Positions 1 to 8,027 of a DNA stretch of 64,000 bases are shown here, one piece after another (position 1 is the stretch's first letter; each line of letters starts with the position of its first letter). The position numbers and the translations under genes were made by a program. Source of the stretch: Defluviicoccus sp. bin129 (GTDB lineage Bacteria; Pseudomonadota; Alphaproteobacteria; MPNO01); the NCBI GenBank assembly GCA_002239065.1, contig MPNO01000004.1, positions 62,001-126,000 on the forward strand, written 5' to 3'. The notes under the pieces were generated by a model, which saw only the letters and a list, made by a program, of their open reading frames with translations, did not search any database and was not told the origin of the DNA.

Positions 1-359
1 TCGACGTCAAGATCCGCCAGGGGATTCCCGGTATCCGCATGAAGGAGAGCGCGCGCATGCAGCCCGGTATCGGCCACTCCCCGATGGCGGTGCTCGCCGG
101 CACCGAGGAGGAGCTGAAGCGCCTGCCGCCCAGGCGCGAGCGGGACATCTATCTGGAGGAATTCCCCACCTATTGCGACCTGGTGACCGGCAAGGCGCCG
201 GGACGGACGGCGGCCGACCAGATCACCTTCTACCAGAACACCGGCTTCCAGGGCCTCCAGTTCTCCTCGGTCGGCGGTCTGGTCTACCGCAAGGCGCGCG
301 AGGCCGGGCTCGGACGCGAGATCCCGACCGCATGGTTCCTCCAGGACATCCGCGACTGA
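1..359 (+). CDS. Ornithine cyclodeaminase/mu-crystallin family protein, C-terminal part
   Basis: The reading frame is open from the first full codon at position 3, so the gene begins outside the window and only about 118 C-terminal residues are present. The segment GRTAADQITFYQNTGFQG followed by a final helix matches the end of the NAD(P)-binding domain of ornithine cyclodeaminase/mu-crystallin proteins, which act on amino acids or imines (cyclodeamination, ketimine reduction, alanine dehydrogenase-like activity). The substrate cannot be told from this piece. An internal ATG at 39 is unlikely to be the start, because conserved sequence runs through it. Gentisate dioxygenase follows 65 bases downstream on the same strand. 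A second, complete family member lies at 53813-54805. Confidence 0.8.
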   Translation, partial: DVKIRQGIPGIRMKESARMQPGIGHSPMAVLAGTEEELKRLPPRRERDIYLEEFPTYCDLVTGKAPGRTAADQITFYQNTGFQGLQFSSVGGLVYRKAREAGLGREIPTAWFLQDIRD

Positions 360-424
360 GCCGGGCCGCTGGAGCGCGTGGCGGTTTTGTGGGAAAGTCC
401 GGCAAATCAAGCAGGAGACCGGCG

Positions 425-1483
425 ATGAGCAGAGGGCTCGACACCAAGCCTGAGATGACCAACGCGCGGGCCGACTATTACGGCCGGATCGACGAATACA
501 ACATGGCGCCGCTCTGGGAGGTGCTGCACAAGCTGCTCGCGCACCAGCCGGTCACCGAGGCGACGCCCCATCTCTGGAACTACGATTCGCTCCGCCCCTC
601 GCTGATGGAATCGGCCGACGTGATCTCGACCGAGGAGGCCGAGCGCCGGGTCCTGATCCTCGAGAACCCGACCATGCGCGGCAAGTCCTGCATCACCGAG
701 GCGCTCTATGCCGGGCTTCAGCTCATCATGCCGGGCGAGATCGCCGCGACCCACCGGCACAGCCCCGCCGCGCTCCGCTTCATCGTCGAGGGCAGCCGCG
801 CCTATACCGCGATCGACGGGGAAAAGGCCTATATGGAGCCCGGCGACCTGATCCTCACCCCGTCATGGGTGTGGCACGACCACGGGCATGACGGCGAGGT
901 GCCCGTCGTGTGGCTCGACGGGCTGGACATCCCGATGGTGCGCTTCATGGGCCCGGTCTTCGCCGAGCCCCACCCCGAGGAGACCCACGCCCCGGGCAAC
1001 CCGGTCGGCGACAACATGGCGCGCTACGGCGCCAACATGCTGCCCTACGGCGCGCGGCTCAGGGACGAGAAGAACTCGCCGGTCTTCCACTATCCCTTCG
1101 CCCGCACCCGGGAGACGCTGCTCCAACTGGCCAAATCGCAGGACCTCGATCCCTATCACGGGGTCAAGATGGAGTTCGTCAACCCGGCGAATGGCGGTCC
1201 GACGATGCCGACGCTCGGGACCTATATGCAGCTCGTCCCCAAGGGGTTCGCGACGGAGGACTACCGCTCGACCGCCGCCTGGGTCTACTCGGTGGCCGAG
1301 GGCACGGGGCGCACCACCATCGGCGAGGAGGTCTTCGAATGGGGGCCGCGCGACACCTTCGTCGTCCCCGCCTGGTATCCGCACAGCCACGAGGCCGATG
1401 ACGACGCGTTCCTGTTCAGCTTCTCCGACAAGCCGGTGCACGACACGCTCGGCTGGTTCCGCGAGCAGCGCGGCAACGCGTAG
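425..1483 (+). CDS. Gentisate 1,2-dioxygenase
   Basis: This 352-residue bicupin enzyme would open gentisate (2,5-dihydroxybenzoate) between C1 and C2 to give maleylpyruvate, using Fe(II) and O2. The N-terminal cupin shows the metal site THRHSPAALRF (His110, His112) and a later His near 151 in the WHDHG segment. A second cupin follows at about residues 250-345. The start at 425 was chosen because an AGGAGA ribosome site lies a few bases before it; the frame is open further upstream but without family similarity. It converges on the MarR gene. A possible next-step enzyme of the FAH fold is at 8028-8888. Related bicupins act on salicylate or 1-hydroxy-2-naphthoate, so the exact substrate is less sure than the family. 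Confidence 0.9.
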   Translation: MSRGLDTKPEMTNARADYYGRIDEYNMAPLWEVLHKLLAHQPVTEATPHLWNYDSLRPSLMESADVISTEEAERRVLILENPTMRGKSCITEALYAGLQLIMPGEIAATHRHSPAALRFIVEGSRAYTAIDGEKAYMEPGDLILTPSWVWHDHGHDGEVPVVWLDGLDIPMVRFMGPVFAEPHPEETHAPGNPVGDNMARYGANMLPYGARLRDEKNSPVFHYPFARTRETLLQLAKSQDLDPYHGVKMEFVNPANGGPTMPTLGTYMQLVPKGFATEDYRSTAAWVYSVAEGTGRTTIGEEVFEWGPRDTFVVPAWYPHSHEADDDAFLFSFSDKPVHDTLGWFREQRGNA

Positions 1484-1496
1484 GGCGGCCCGGAGG

Positions 1497-1997
1497 TCAG
1501 CCCGCGCGCCCTCCGGCGTGCGGCGGGCCCGGCGTGTGCAGGCGCTCGAGCAGGCCGAGCAGGCTCTTGCGCTCGTCCTCGTTCAGCGTCTCGGCGACGA
1601 TGCCCTCATGCTCGTCCGACAGCGTCTTCAGCTCGTCGAGCAGCGCCGCGCCGTCCTCCGTCAGCCTGAGCGCATGGGAGCGCCGGTCCTGCAACGAGGG
1701 TTCGCGCCTGACCAGGCCCCGGTCCTCCAGCCGGTCGACGACCTGTACCAGCGTCGACCGGTCGAAGCGCAACGCCTCGGCGATCGAGCTCTGGCTCACC
1801 CCGGGATTGGCCTCGATGAGCAGCAGCGTGCCGAACTGGGGCCCGGAGATGCCGTGCACGCCGAGCGTGCGGTTGAAATGCTGGAACACTGCGACATGGG
1901 CGCAGCGCAGGTGATAGGCGAGCAGGTCCGGCAGGATCCCCATGCGGAGCCCGTCCGTCTTGCGCCGGACTTTCGCGGCCGCGCCGCCGTCCTTCAT
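1497..1997 (-). CDS. MarR family transcriptional regulator
   Basis: A 166-residue winged-helix protein with the MarR layout: an N-terminal dimer helix, a helix-turn-helix near residues 65-95 (ISGPQFGTLLLIEANPG, then SQSSIAEALRFDRSTLVQ) and a wing with the D-R-R-S-H pattern. MarR proteins usually repress catabolic or efflux genes and are released by a phenolic ligand. The ATG at 1997 follows a GGCGCGAGG sequence and is preferred to a TTG at 2018 in the same frame. The gene lies 75 bases after the SDR gene on the same strand and may be the last member of the Rieske/MetE-like/SDR operon. The upstream gap carries repeated GGTCT motifs of unknown meaning. A likely ligand is an aromatic acid of this cluster, but that is inference. 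Confidence 0.88.
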   Translation of the reverse strand: MKDGGAAAKVRRKTDGLRMGILPDLLAYHLRCAHVAVFQHFNRTLGVHGISGPQFGTLLLIEANPGVSQSSIAEALRFDRSTLVQVVDRLEDRGLVRREPSLQDRRSHALRLTEDGAALLDELKTLSDEHEGIVAETLNEDERKSLLGLLERLHTPGPPHAGGRAG

Positions 1998-2072
1998 CCT
2001 CGCGCCTTCCAAGACCAAGACCGCAGCAGTTAGACCATATCCGGGCGGTCGCGATCCACCCCGCCCGGCCGG

Positions 2073-3020
2073 TCAGACCAGGGGTTCGGTGTTGAACGCT
2101 TCGAGGTCGGTCTCCAGCGGGGCGAATGCGCCCTTCAGCTCCCGGTCCACGGCCGCGGCAAGCGCGTCCTCGTCCCACCCGCCGGGTTCGGCGACAATGC
2201 GCGCGGCGGGGCGCGGCTGGGAAAACACGAACACCTCGCGCCCGCGCACGCCGAAGATCTGGCCCGTCACCCCGCCTGCCGCCGGCGAGCAGAGATAGCC
2301 GACCAGCCCGGCCACCGGCTCCGGCGGCACGCCGAGCGCGCGCTCCTTGTACCCGGCCTGTTCGTCATTGGCCGGCACGATCGACTCGGTCACGCGGGAG
2401 CGCGCGAACGGGGCGACGGCGTTGCAGGTCACCCCCGAGCGCGCCATGTCGAGCGCGCAGATCCGCATCAGGCTGGTCAGCCCACCCTTGGCGCTCGCAT
2501 AGGAGGCCTGGCCGTAATTGCCGATATAGGCGGCGGACGAGACGATGTTGACGATCCGCCCCCACCCGTAGCCTTCGCCGCCGCCCCGCCCGGATTTCGC
2601 CTGGTCGCGCATCGCCGGCGTCGCCGCGGCGATCAGGTAATAGGCGCCGGAGAGGTTGTTGCGGATCGCCTCGTCCCAGTCCGCCGTCGTTCCGCGGAAC
2701 ACGAAGGCGTCGCGCAGGATGGCCGCGTTGTTGACCAGGATGTCGATACCGCCGAAGCGGTCCCGGGCGAGCGCCACCGCTTCCCGGGCGGCGGCCGGGA
2801 CCGCCATGTCCTCGACATAGGCGACGGCGCGTTCGCCGAGCGGGTCCGCGAAGGCGCGGGCGAGCGAAGGGTCGGGATCGCGTCCGTCGATCCCGCAGCC
2901 CATGTCCGCCACGACCACCGAGGCGCCGCGTTCGACCAGCATCGTCGAGATCGCGGCGCCGATCCCGCGTGCGCCGCCGGTCACGATGGCCACCCGTCCG
3001 GCGAGCGACCCGTCGCTCAT
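2073..3020 (-). CDS. SDR family NAD(P)-dependent oxidoreductase
   Basis: A 315-residue classical short-chain dehydrogenase. It shows the cofactor motif TGGARGIG at residues 15-22, the NNAA motif, a catalytic Ser in IVNIVSSAAY and the active-site YASAK. The C-terminal 60 residues after the Rossmann core (starting VRGREVFVFSQPRP) form an extension seen in SDRs of the hydroxyacyl-CoA/multifunctional-enzyme branch. The start at 3020 makes an ATGA overlap with the stop of the MetE-like gene, so translation is coupled. The frame remains open far upstream, but that part is antisense to the MetE-like gene. It probably oxidises a secondary alcohol or a diol made by the neighbouring Rieske oxygenase; the substrate is unknown. 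Confidence 0.88.
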   Translation of the reverse strand: MSDGSLAGRVAIVTGGARGIGAAISTMLVERGASVVVADMGCGIDGRDPDPSLARAFADPLGERAVAYVEDMAVPAAAREAVALARDRFGGIDILVNNAAILRDAFVFRGTTADWDEAIRNNLSGAYYLIAAATPAMRDQAKSGRGGGEGYGWGRIVNIVSSAAYIGNYGQASYASAKGGLTSLMRICALDMARSGVTCNAVAPFARSRVTESIVPANDEQAGYKERALGVPPEPVAGLVGYLCSPAAGGVTGQIFGVRGREVFVFSQPRPAARIVAEPGGWDEDALAAAVDRELKGAFAPLETDLEAFNTEPLV

Positions 3021-4135
3021 CCCGCCAGGTCCGGCCATACGCGCGCCGCGACGTCGACGACCAAAGCGAGCTTGGCGCGCTGGTCCTCCGGGCTCACCGG
3101 GTTGCCGACGACGGCGCTGGAAAACCCGCATTGCGGGCTCACCGCCAGACGGTCGAGCGCGATATGGCGGCTCGCCGCGGCGATCCGCGCCTCGATCTCC
3201 GCCGGGTCTTCGAGCACCGGCAGTTTCGAACTGACCAGGCCGAGCACGACGCCCTTGTCGTCCGGCATCGCCGCCAGCGGCGCGAAATCGCCGGCCCGGT
3301 CGGTGTCGTATTCGAGGCAGAAATGGTCCACGTCGAGCTGCCGGAACAGCTTCTCCGCCACGGCGTCGTAGCCGCCGCGCGACAACCACGTGCCCTTGAG
3401 GTTGCCGCGGCAGATATGGAAACCGACCGTCATCCCCGCCGGACGTCCGGCGACCGCATCGTTGGTGAGGGCGATGTAGTCGTCGACCAGCGCCTCGGGG
3501 TCCTCGCCCCTTGCCGCGAGCTGGCCGCGCAGGGTCTCGTCGCACAGCATGGCGAACGGCACGTCGTCGAGCTGCACGTAGCGCGCGCCGCGCGCGGCGA
3601 GATCGGCGATGTCCTCGCGATAGGCCCGGGCGAGGTCGGCGAACAGCGCGTCGCGGTCGGGATACAAATCCCCGGGCGGGTCTTCCGCGCCGCCGAGGAA
3701 ATGCATCGTCGCCGGCGAGGGCAGGGTCGACTTCGCCGTCCTGGCCGTCACCGAGCGGAGGAAATCGAACTCCTCGCCCGAATTCGCCCTGACGCGTTTG
3801 AGCCGGCCCACCGTGCGCGGGGCGACGAATTCATGCGCCGTGCCGTCATCCTCGTAGAAGCGGAAGGAGGACGGCGCGAATTCAAGCCCCTCCACCGAGT
3901 CCACGAAATGCGAGATATAGGTGGTGCGGCGGAACTCGCCGTCGGTCACGACCTCCAGCCCGACCGCTTCCTGCATCGCCACCGCATCGCGGATGCAGCC
4001 GTCCTGGACGGCGCGAAACCCGTCTTCGTCGATCTCTCCCCGGGCGAGGCGTCGGAAGCCCTCGCGCAGGGTCTCGGGGCGCAGCAGGCTGCCGATATGC
4101 TCGGCCCGGAACGGAGGGGTCCGGTCAAGCGGCAT
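3017..4135 (-). CDS. MetE-like cobalamin-independent methyltransferase family protein
   Basis: At 372 residues this matches only the C-terminal catalytic barrel of cobalamin-independent methionine synthase, the size class that also contains epoxyalkane:coenzyme M transferases. The zinc ligands of the family are visible: the H-x-C pair in GFHICRGN, a Glu in CLEYD and a late Cys in SPQCGF. The N-terminal barrel of full MetE is absent, so classical methionine synthesis from methyl-folate triglutamate is unlikely. It is known that this fold activates a thiol on zinc for alkyl transfer; acting on a methoxylated or epoxidised aromatic intermediate is inference. It overlaps the Rieske gene by 11 bases and the SDR gene by 4. 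A paralogue is at 35549-36673. Confidence 0.82.
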   Translation of the reverse strand: MPLDRTPPFRAEHIGSLLRPETLREGFRRLARGEIDEDGFRAVQDGCIRDAVAMQEAVGLEVVTDGEFRRTTYISHFVDSVEGLEFAPSSFRFYEDDGTAHEFVAPRTVGRLKRVRANSGEEFDFLRSVTARTAKSTLPSPATMHFLGGAEDPPGDLYPDRDALFADLARAYREDIADLAARGARYVQLDDVPFAMLCDETLRGQLAARGEDPEALVDDYIALTNDAVAGRPAGMTVGFHICRGNLKGTWLSRGGYDAVAEKLFRQLDVDHFCLEYDTDRAGDFAPLAAMPDDKGVVLGLVSSKLPVLEDPAEIEARIAAASRHIALDRLAVSPQCGFSSAVVGNPVSPEDQRAKLALVVDVAARVWPDLAG

Positions 4136-5147
4136 CGCGCTCGGCCGCGATCAGCCGGTGGAGCAACGCGCGCGCCTGGATGGTCGGCTGGTCGGCGTTG
4201 ACGTCGACCGACGGGGCGTCGGGATAGGCGGCGATCGAGCGCTGCTGCAACTCGACCATCTCGACATCCTCGAGGAACACCTCGCGGATCGACGCCATGG
4301 TGTCGGTAACCTCCGGATCGTCGAGCGCGAAATCCCGCGACGAAACCCAGAAATGGTGGCAGGTCGTGTCCGTCTCCGGGGTGATTCCGTGGGTGTTGAA
4401 CACGTTGAAGGCCTGGCTGCGGTCGCCCTCGAAGACGCCGCTGCCGAGCGGCGCGACCCCGGTATCGAAGGTGATCAGCCCGCTGCGCGGCCGATAGGTC
4501 CAGGTCACCCAGACATCGCCGTTGCCTTTCACCGGGGTCGCCTTGGCGAAGAGCGGCGGCGGGTCCGAATCGCGCATGCGCCGCCCGTTATGCAGCAGCT
4601 CTCCGTCGCGCTCGACCTTGGGGCTGTGGCGCAGCGAGCCGGCATTGCCCAGGCTGCCCGGGTGGACGAAGCTCGAATGGGTGTTGTCGAGCTGGATGTC
4701 GATCAGCGCCTGGTAATGGCACCTGACGTGGAAGCGGTCGCCCACCGCCGCCCAATCGGGCGAGTCGTGCCAGTAGATGTCGGGGATCAGCTCCGGGTCG
4801 GCGCCTTCCGGATCGCCCATCCAGATCCACACCCAGCGGTTCTTTTCGACCAGCGGGTAGCGGCGCACCCGGGCCCCCGGCGGCACCCGTGCCTGGCTCG
4901 GCACGGCGACGCATTTCCCCGACGCGTCGAATTCGAGCCCGTGATAGCCGCACTGGATCCGCTCGCCGATCACCTTGCCGGCGGACAGCGGCGCGTGGCG
5001 GTGGCAGCAGCGGTCCTCCAGCGCGACCGCCCCGCCCGATTCCGTGCGCCACAGCACCACCGGCCGGCCGAGAAGGACGCGCGACATCGGCGTGCGCCCG
5101 ATCTCGTGATCCCACGCCGCGACATACCATGCGGCTTCCAGATACAT
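4125..5147 (-). CDS. Rieske-type aromatic ring-hydroxylating/O-demethylating oxygenase (VanA-like)
   Basis: The 340-residue protein has an N-terminal Rieske [2Fe-2S] domain with a C-x-H...C-x2-H set (CCHRHAPLS then QCGYHG, residues about 45-72). A catalytic mononuclear iron domain follows, with the D-x2-H-x4-H motif in DNTHSSFVH. Length and motif spacing resemble vanillate O-demethylase oxygenase and related monomeric-type Rieske oxygenases. Such enzymes need a separate ferredoxin/reductase, and none is encoded beside it. The ATG at 5147 gives the usual family start (MYLEAAWYVAAW); the longer frame is not supported. It heads a minus-strand operon with the MetE-like, SDR and probably MarR genes, and faces the ligase gene across a 131-base promoter gap. 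Confidence 0.88.
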   Translation of the reverse strand: MYLEAAWYVAAWDHEIGRTPMSRVLLGRPVVLWRTESGGAVALEDRCCHRHAPLSAGKVIGERIQCGYHGLEFDASGKCVAVPSQARVPPGARVRRYPLVEKNRWVWIWMGDPEGADPELIPDIYWHDSPDWAAVGDRFHVRCHYQALIDIQLDNTHSSFVHPGSLGNAGSLRHSPKVERDGELLHNGRRMRDSDPPPLFAKATPVKGNGDVWVTWTYRPRSGLITFDTGVAPLGSGVFEGDRSQAFNVFNTHGITPETDTTCHHFWVSSRDFALDDPEVTDTMASIREVFLEDVEMVELQQRSIAAYPDAPSVDVNADQPTIQARALLHRLIAAERDAA

Positions 5148-5278
5148 CCTGCGGTTCCGCTGTATTGCCCGGCAGCAATGGTGCCCACCGCGGCGCCTTG
5201 AGGCAAGCCTTGATTGTTTCCGCACCAATGGACTAATTTGTTGATTCAACGACAAGAATCGATGGATCGGGGGGCACG
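5148..5278. promoter_or_regulatory. Divergent promoter region with a candidate MarR-type operator
   Basis: This gap separates the Rieske gene (minus) from the glutamine-synthetase-like gene (plus) and is clearly richer in A/T than its surroundings. It contains the dyad TTGTTGATTCAACGACAA at 5238-5255, whose core GTTGA-T-TCAAC is a perfect palindrome. MarR proteins often bind such AT-rich dyads. A MarR gene lies about 3 kb away in the minus-strand operon, so control of both divergent units from here is plausible. Promoter boxes could not be assigned with confidence. Confidence 0.4.
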
Positions 5279-6685
5279 ATGGCGGTATCGGAGAGCACGG
5301 GCGGGGGACTCGCATACCGGCCTGGCGCGGCCGAGGGGGCGGTGGATGCCGCGGCGCTGAAGGCGGAGCTGATCGAGCGCGGGGTCCGCTTCCTGCTGCC
5401 GAGCTACGCCGACATGCACGGCGCATCCAAGGCCAAGATGGTGCCGATGTCGCATTTCGACCAGATGATGGGCGGCTCCGAGCTGTTCACCGGGGCGGCG
5501 CTCGACGGGGTGCCGCAGCAGGTCAACGAGGAGGAGGTGGCCGCCCATCCCGATCCCGGGTCCTGCCTGATCCTGCCCTGGCAGACCGACATCGCCTGGT
5601 TCGCCTCCGACCTGCAATGCCGGGGCGCGGCGTTCGAGGCGTGCAGCCGCAACATCCTCAACCGTGTCCGGACGCGCGCCGCGGAGATGGGCTACGGCAT
5701 GTATCTCGGCACCGAGATCGAGTTCTTCGTCTTTCGCGAGCCCGAGACGGACGGGCTGCCGACGGTCAGCGGCAAGCCGCATCTCGACAAGCCGGCCTAT
5801 GACGTCTCGCGCCTGCTGGACAATTTCCACTGGATCGGCGATCTGGTCGAGGCGATGAACGGGCTCGGCTGGGACGTCTATTCCTTCGACCACGAGGATG
5901 CGATCGGCCAGTTCGAGATCGATTTCGCCTATGCCGACGCGCTCACCATGGCCGACCGCTTCGTCTTCTTCCGGCGCCTGGCCGACGAGATGGCGCGTCG
6001 CCACGGATATTTCGCCAGCTTCATGCCGAAGCCGATGATGAACTATTCGGGCAGCGGCTCGCATTACAACATGTCGCTCTACGACGTCGCGGACGGGCGC
6101 AACCTGTTCGGCGATCCCGCCGATCCGCGCGGCAACCGGATGTCCGCGCTCGGCTACCGGTTCATCGCCGGGCTGCTGCGCCATCTGCCGGCGATCGTCG
6201 CGGTCGCCGCGCCCAGCGTGAACAGCTACAAGCGGCTGATCATCCAGGGCAGCATGTCGGGCTATACATGGGCGCCGGTGTTCCGCTGCTACGGCGGCAA
6301 CAACCGGACCAACTCGCTGCGCATCCCGCTCGCCGGCGACCGGGTCGAGCTGCGCGCCACCGACCCGATGTGCAACCCCTATCTCGGCGCCGCGATGGTG
6401 CTGGCGGCCGGGCTCGAGGGGATCGCCGAGGAGCTCGACCCCGGCGAGCCCAGGATGGGGAACCTCTATGTCAGGAGCGCGAGCGAGCTTGCCGCCGAAG
6501 GCATCGAAATGCTGCCGCGCAGTCTCGCCGAGGCGCTCGACGCCTTCGAGGCCGACCCGCTCTCCGAGGCGGTGTTCGGACCCGACATGTACCAGGCCTG
6601 GCTCTCCTACAAGCGCCAGGAATGGCTCGACTACATGAACCACGTCTCCGACTGGGAGACCGACCGCTATCTCCGGTTCTACTGA
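5279..6685 (+). CDS. Glutamine synthetase-like gamma-glutamyl-amine ligase
   Basis: A 468-residue member of the glutamine synthetase superfamily, which activates the gamma-carboxylate of glutamate with ATP and joins it to an amine. Family marks are the beta-grasp segment LPSYADMHGASKAK, the metal-site EIEFFVF, the ADP/metal loop SGSGSHYNMSLYD and the late NRTNSLRIP segment. Length and sequence style fit the type III/GlnT branch that includes gamma-glutamylmethylamide synthetase and the gamma-glutamyl anilide or isopropylamide synthetases of amine catabolism. It is unlikely to be the housekeeping enzyme: it lacks GlnB/GlnA context and sits divergent to a Rieske oxygenase. The MFS gene follows after 15 bases. 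An alkyl or aryl amine substrate is inference. Confidence 0.82.
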   Translation: MAVSESTGGGLAYRPGAAEGAVDAAALKAELIERGVRFLLPSYADMHGASKAKMVPMSHFDQMMGGSELFTGAALDGVPQQVNEEEVAAHPDPGSCLILPWQTDIAWFASDLQCRGAAFEACSRNILNRVRTRAAEMGYGMYLGTEIEFFVFREPETDGLPTVSGKPHLDKPAYDVSRLLDNFHWIGDLVEAMNGLGWDVYSFDHEDAIGQFEIDFAYADALTMADRFVFFRRLADEMARRHGYFASFMPKPMMNYSGSGSHYNMSLYDVADGRNLFGDPADPRGNRMSALGYRFIAGLLRHLPAIVAVAAPSVNSYKRLIIQGSMSGYTWAPVFRCYGGNNRTNSLRIPLAGDRVELRATDPMCNPYLGAAMVLAAGLEGIAEELDPGEPRMGNLYVRSASELAAEGIEMLPRSLAEALDAFEADPLSEAVFGPDMYQAWLSYKRQEWLDYMNHVSDWETDRYLRFY

Positions 6686-6700
6686 CCCGCGCCGCCCTGC

Positions 6701-7918
6701 ATGACCGCATCCGACGGCGCGCCGATACCGGGGCGGGTGCAGGCGCCGGTCTACGCGCTCGCCTTCTGTTACGGCAACGTCATGCCGATGACGGCGGTGG
6801 TGTTGCCGCTCTGGGCGCTCGAACTCACGACATCGCCGCTGATGATCGGGCTGGTCGTGGCGAGCCGGCAGTTCCTGGTGGTGACGCTGTCGATCTACGG
6901 CGGAGCGCTGCTCGACCGCGCCGCGCCCAAGCGCGTGATCCTCGCCCTTGCCGCGGTCGCCGCGGCGGGCTTCGCGCTGTTCCCGGTGCTGCCCTTCGTG
7001 TGGGCGGCGGTGCTGTTGCAGATGGTCTCCGGCTTCGCCGAGACCACCAACTGGATCGGCGCCCAGGCGCTGTTCGGCAGAGTGCTGAAGGGCCGCCCGG
7101 TCTATGCCGGCAGGCTGACCGCGGCCGCGCGCGTCGGGGGTTTCTTCGGCCCCTTGCTGGTCGGGTTCGCCTGGCAATATGCCGGGCGGACCGGCGCCTT
7201 CCTGTGCCTCGCCGGCTGGGTGATGGCGGGCGCCGTCGCCGCGCTGTTCCTGCCCGCGGTCGCGCCCGCCGGGACGCCTGCCCCGGAGCCGCGGCTCCGC
7301 GCCGAGGCGATGCCCAGGCTCTCCGACTACGCCAGCGCCTTCCGCATGCTGGCCCTGCCGGCGGTGGCGCTGGTGATCCTCGCGACCTTCATGCGCCAGA
7401 CCGGGACCGGCATCCAATCGTCGTTCTACGGCATCTGGCTGACCGAGATCGGCTTTGAGGCCGGCACTATCGGCTTGCTGATCGGGATATCGAGCCTGGC
7501 CGCCGCCTTCGCCGCGCTCGCGCTCGGCCGGCTGTCCCGCCTGGTCGCCGAACGCTGGCTGCTGATCGCCGCGGTGCTGGCCGCGATCGTCGCCATCGCC
7601 ATCACCCCGCTGCTCGACACGCTGACGCTGCTCATCGTCGCGATCGCGCTGCGCGGTGCCGGCCAGGGCCTCAACCTGTCGCTGATGATGACCATCGCCG
7701 CGCGGGCGGTGGGCGCGGACCTGCAGGGCCGGGTCGCCGCGCTCAGGGTCACATTCAACCGCCTCGGCGGCGTTCTGGTGCCGCTTGCCATGGGCGCGAT
7801 CGCGGAGTTCACCGGGCTGGAGAACGCCTTCTATGCGATCGGCGCGGCCGGGGTCATCGCGGTGGCGGCGCTGGCGGTCTGGATCGCCCGCTCGCCCGGC
7901 CTCGCCTCGAGGGGGTGA
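6701..7918 (+). CDS. MFS transporter
   Basis: A 405-residue integral membrane protein with about twelve hydrophobic segments, spread evenly in two halves separated by a polar stretch near residues 185-205 (PAPEPRLRAEAMPRLSDY). The loop LLDRAAPKR between helices 2 and 3 corresponds to the MFS signature loop. It is placed 15 bases after the ligase gene and is probably in the same transcript, so it may import or export the amine or aromatic compound handled there. No substrate can be read from the sequence. Confidence 0.85.
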   Translation: MTASDGAPIPGRVQAPVYALAFCYGNVMPMTAVVLPLWALELTTSPLMIGLVVASRQFLVVTLSIYGGALLDRAAPKRVILALAAVAAAGFALFPVLPFVWAAVLLQMVSGFAETTNWIGAQALFGRVLKGRPVYAGRLTAAARVGGFFGPLLVGFAWQYAGRTGAFLCLAGWVMAGAVAALFLPAVAPAGTPAPEPRLRAEAMPRLSDYASAFRMLALPAVALVILATFMRQTGTGIQSSFYGIWLTEIGFEAGTIGLLIGISSLAAAFAALALGRLSRLVAERWLLIAAVLAAIVAIAITPLLDTLTLLIVAIALRGAGQGLNLSLMMTIAARAVGADLQGRVAALRVTFNRLGGVLVPLAMGAIAEFTGLENAFYAIGAAGVIAVAALAVWIARSPGLASRG

Positions 7919-8027
7919 GACGCAAACCGGACTGCGGGTCCGATTGAACCGCCGGTTCTCCTGTGCGAGGCTGCGCCGCGCCCGCCGGCCGGTGCGCTTC
8001 CGGGGAAGCCTGCGATGGGGGAGTGGG

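Noticed and set aside
3017-4135. Annotation as methionine synthase MetE.
   Set aside because: It has half the length, with the N-terminal barrel missing, and sits in a catabolic operon.
5246-7417. A 723-residue open frame on the minus strand opposite the ligase and MFS genes.
   Set aside because: It is antisense to two clear genes, with composition typical of shadow frames in GC-rich DNA and no domain pattern.
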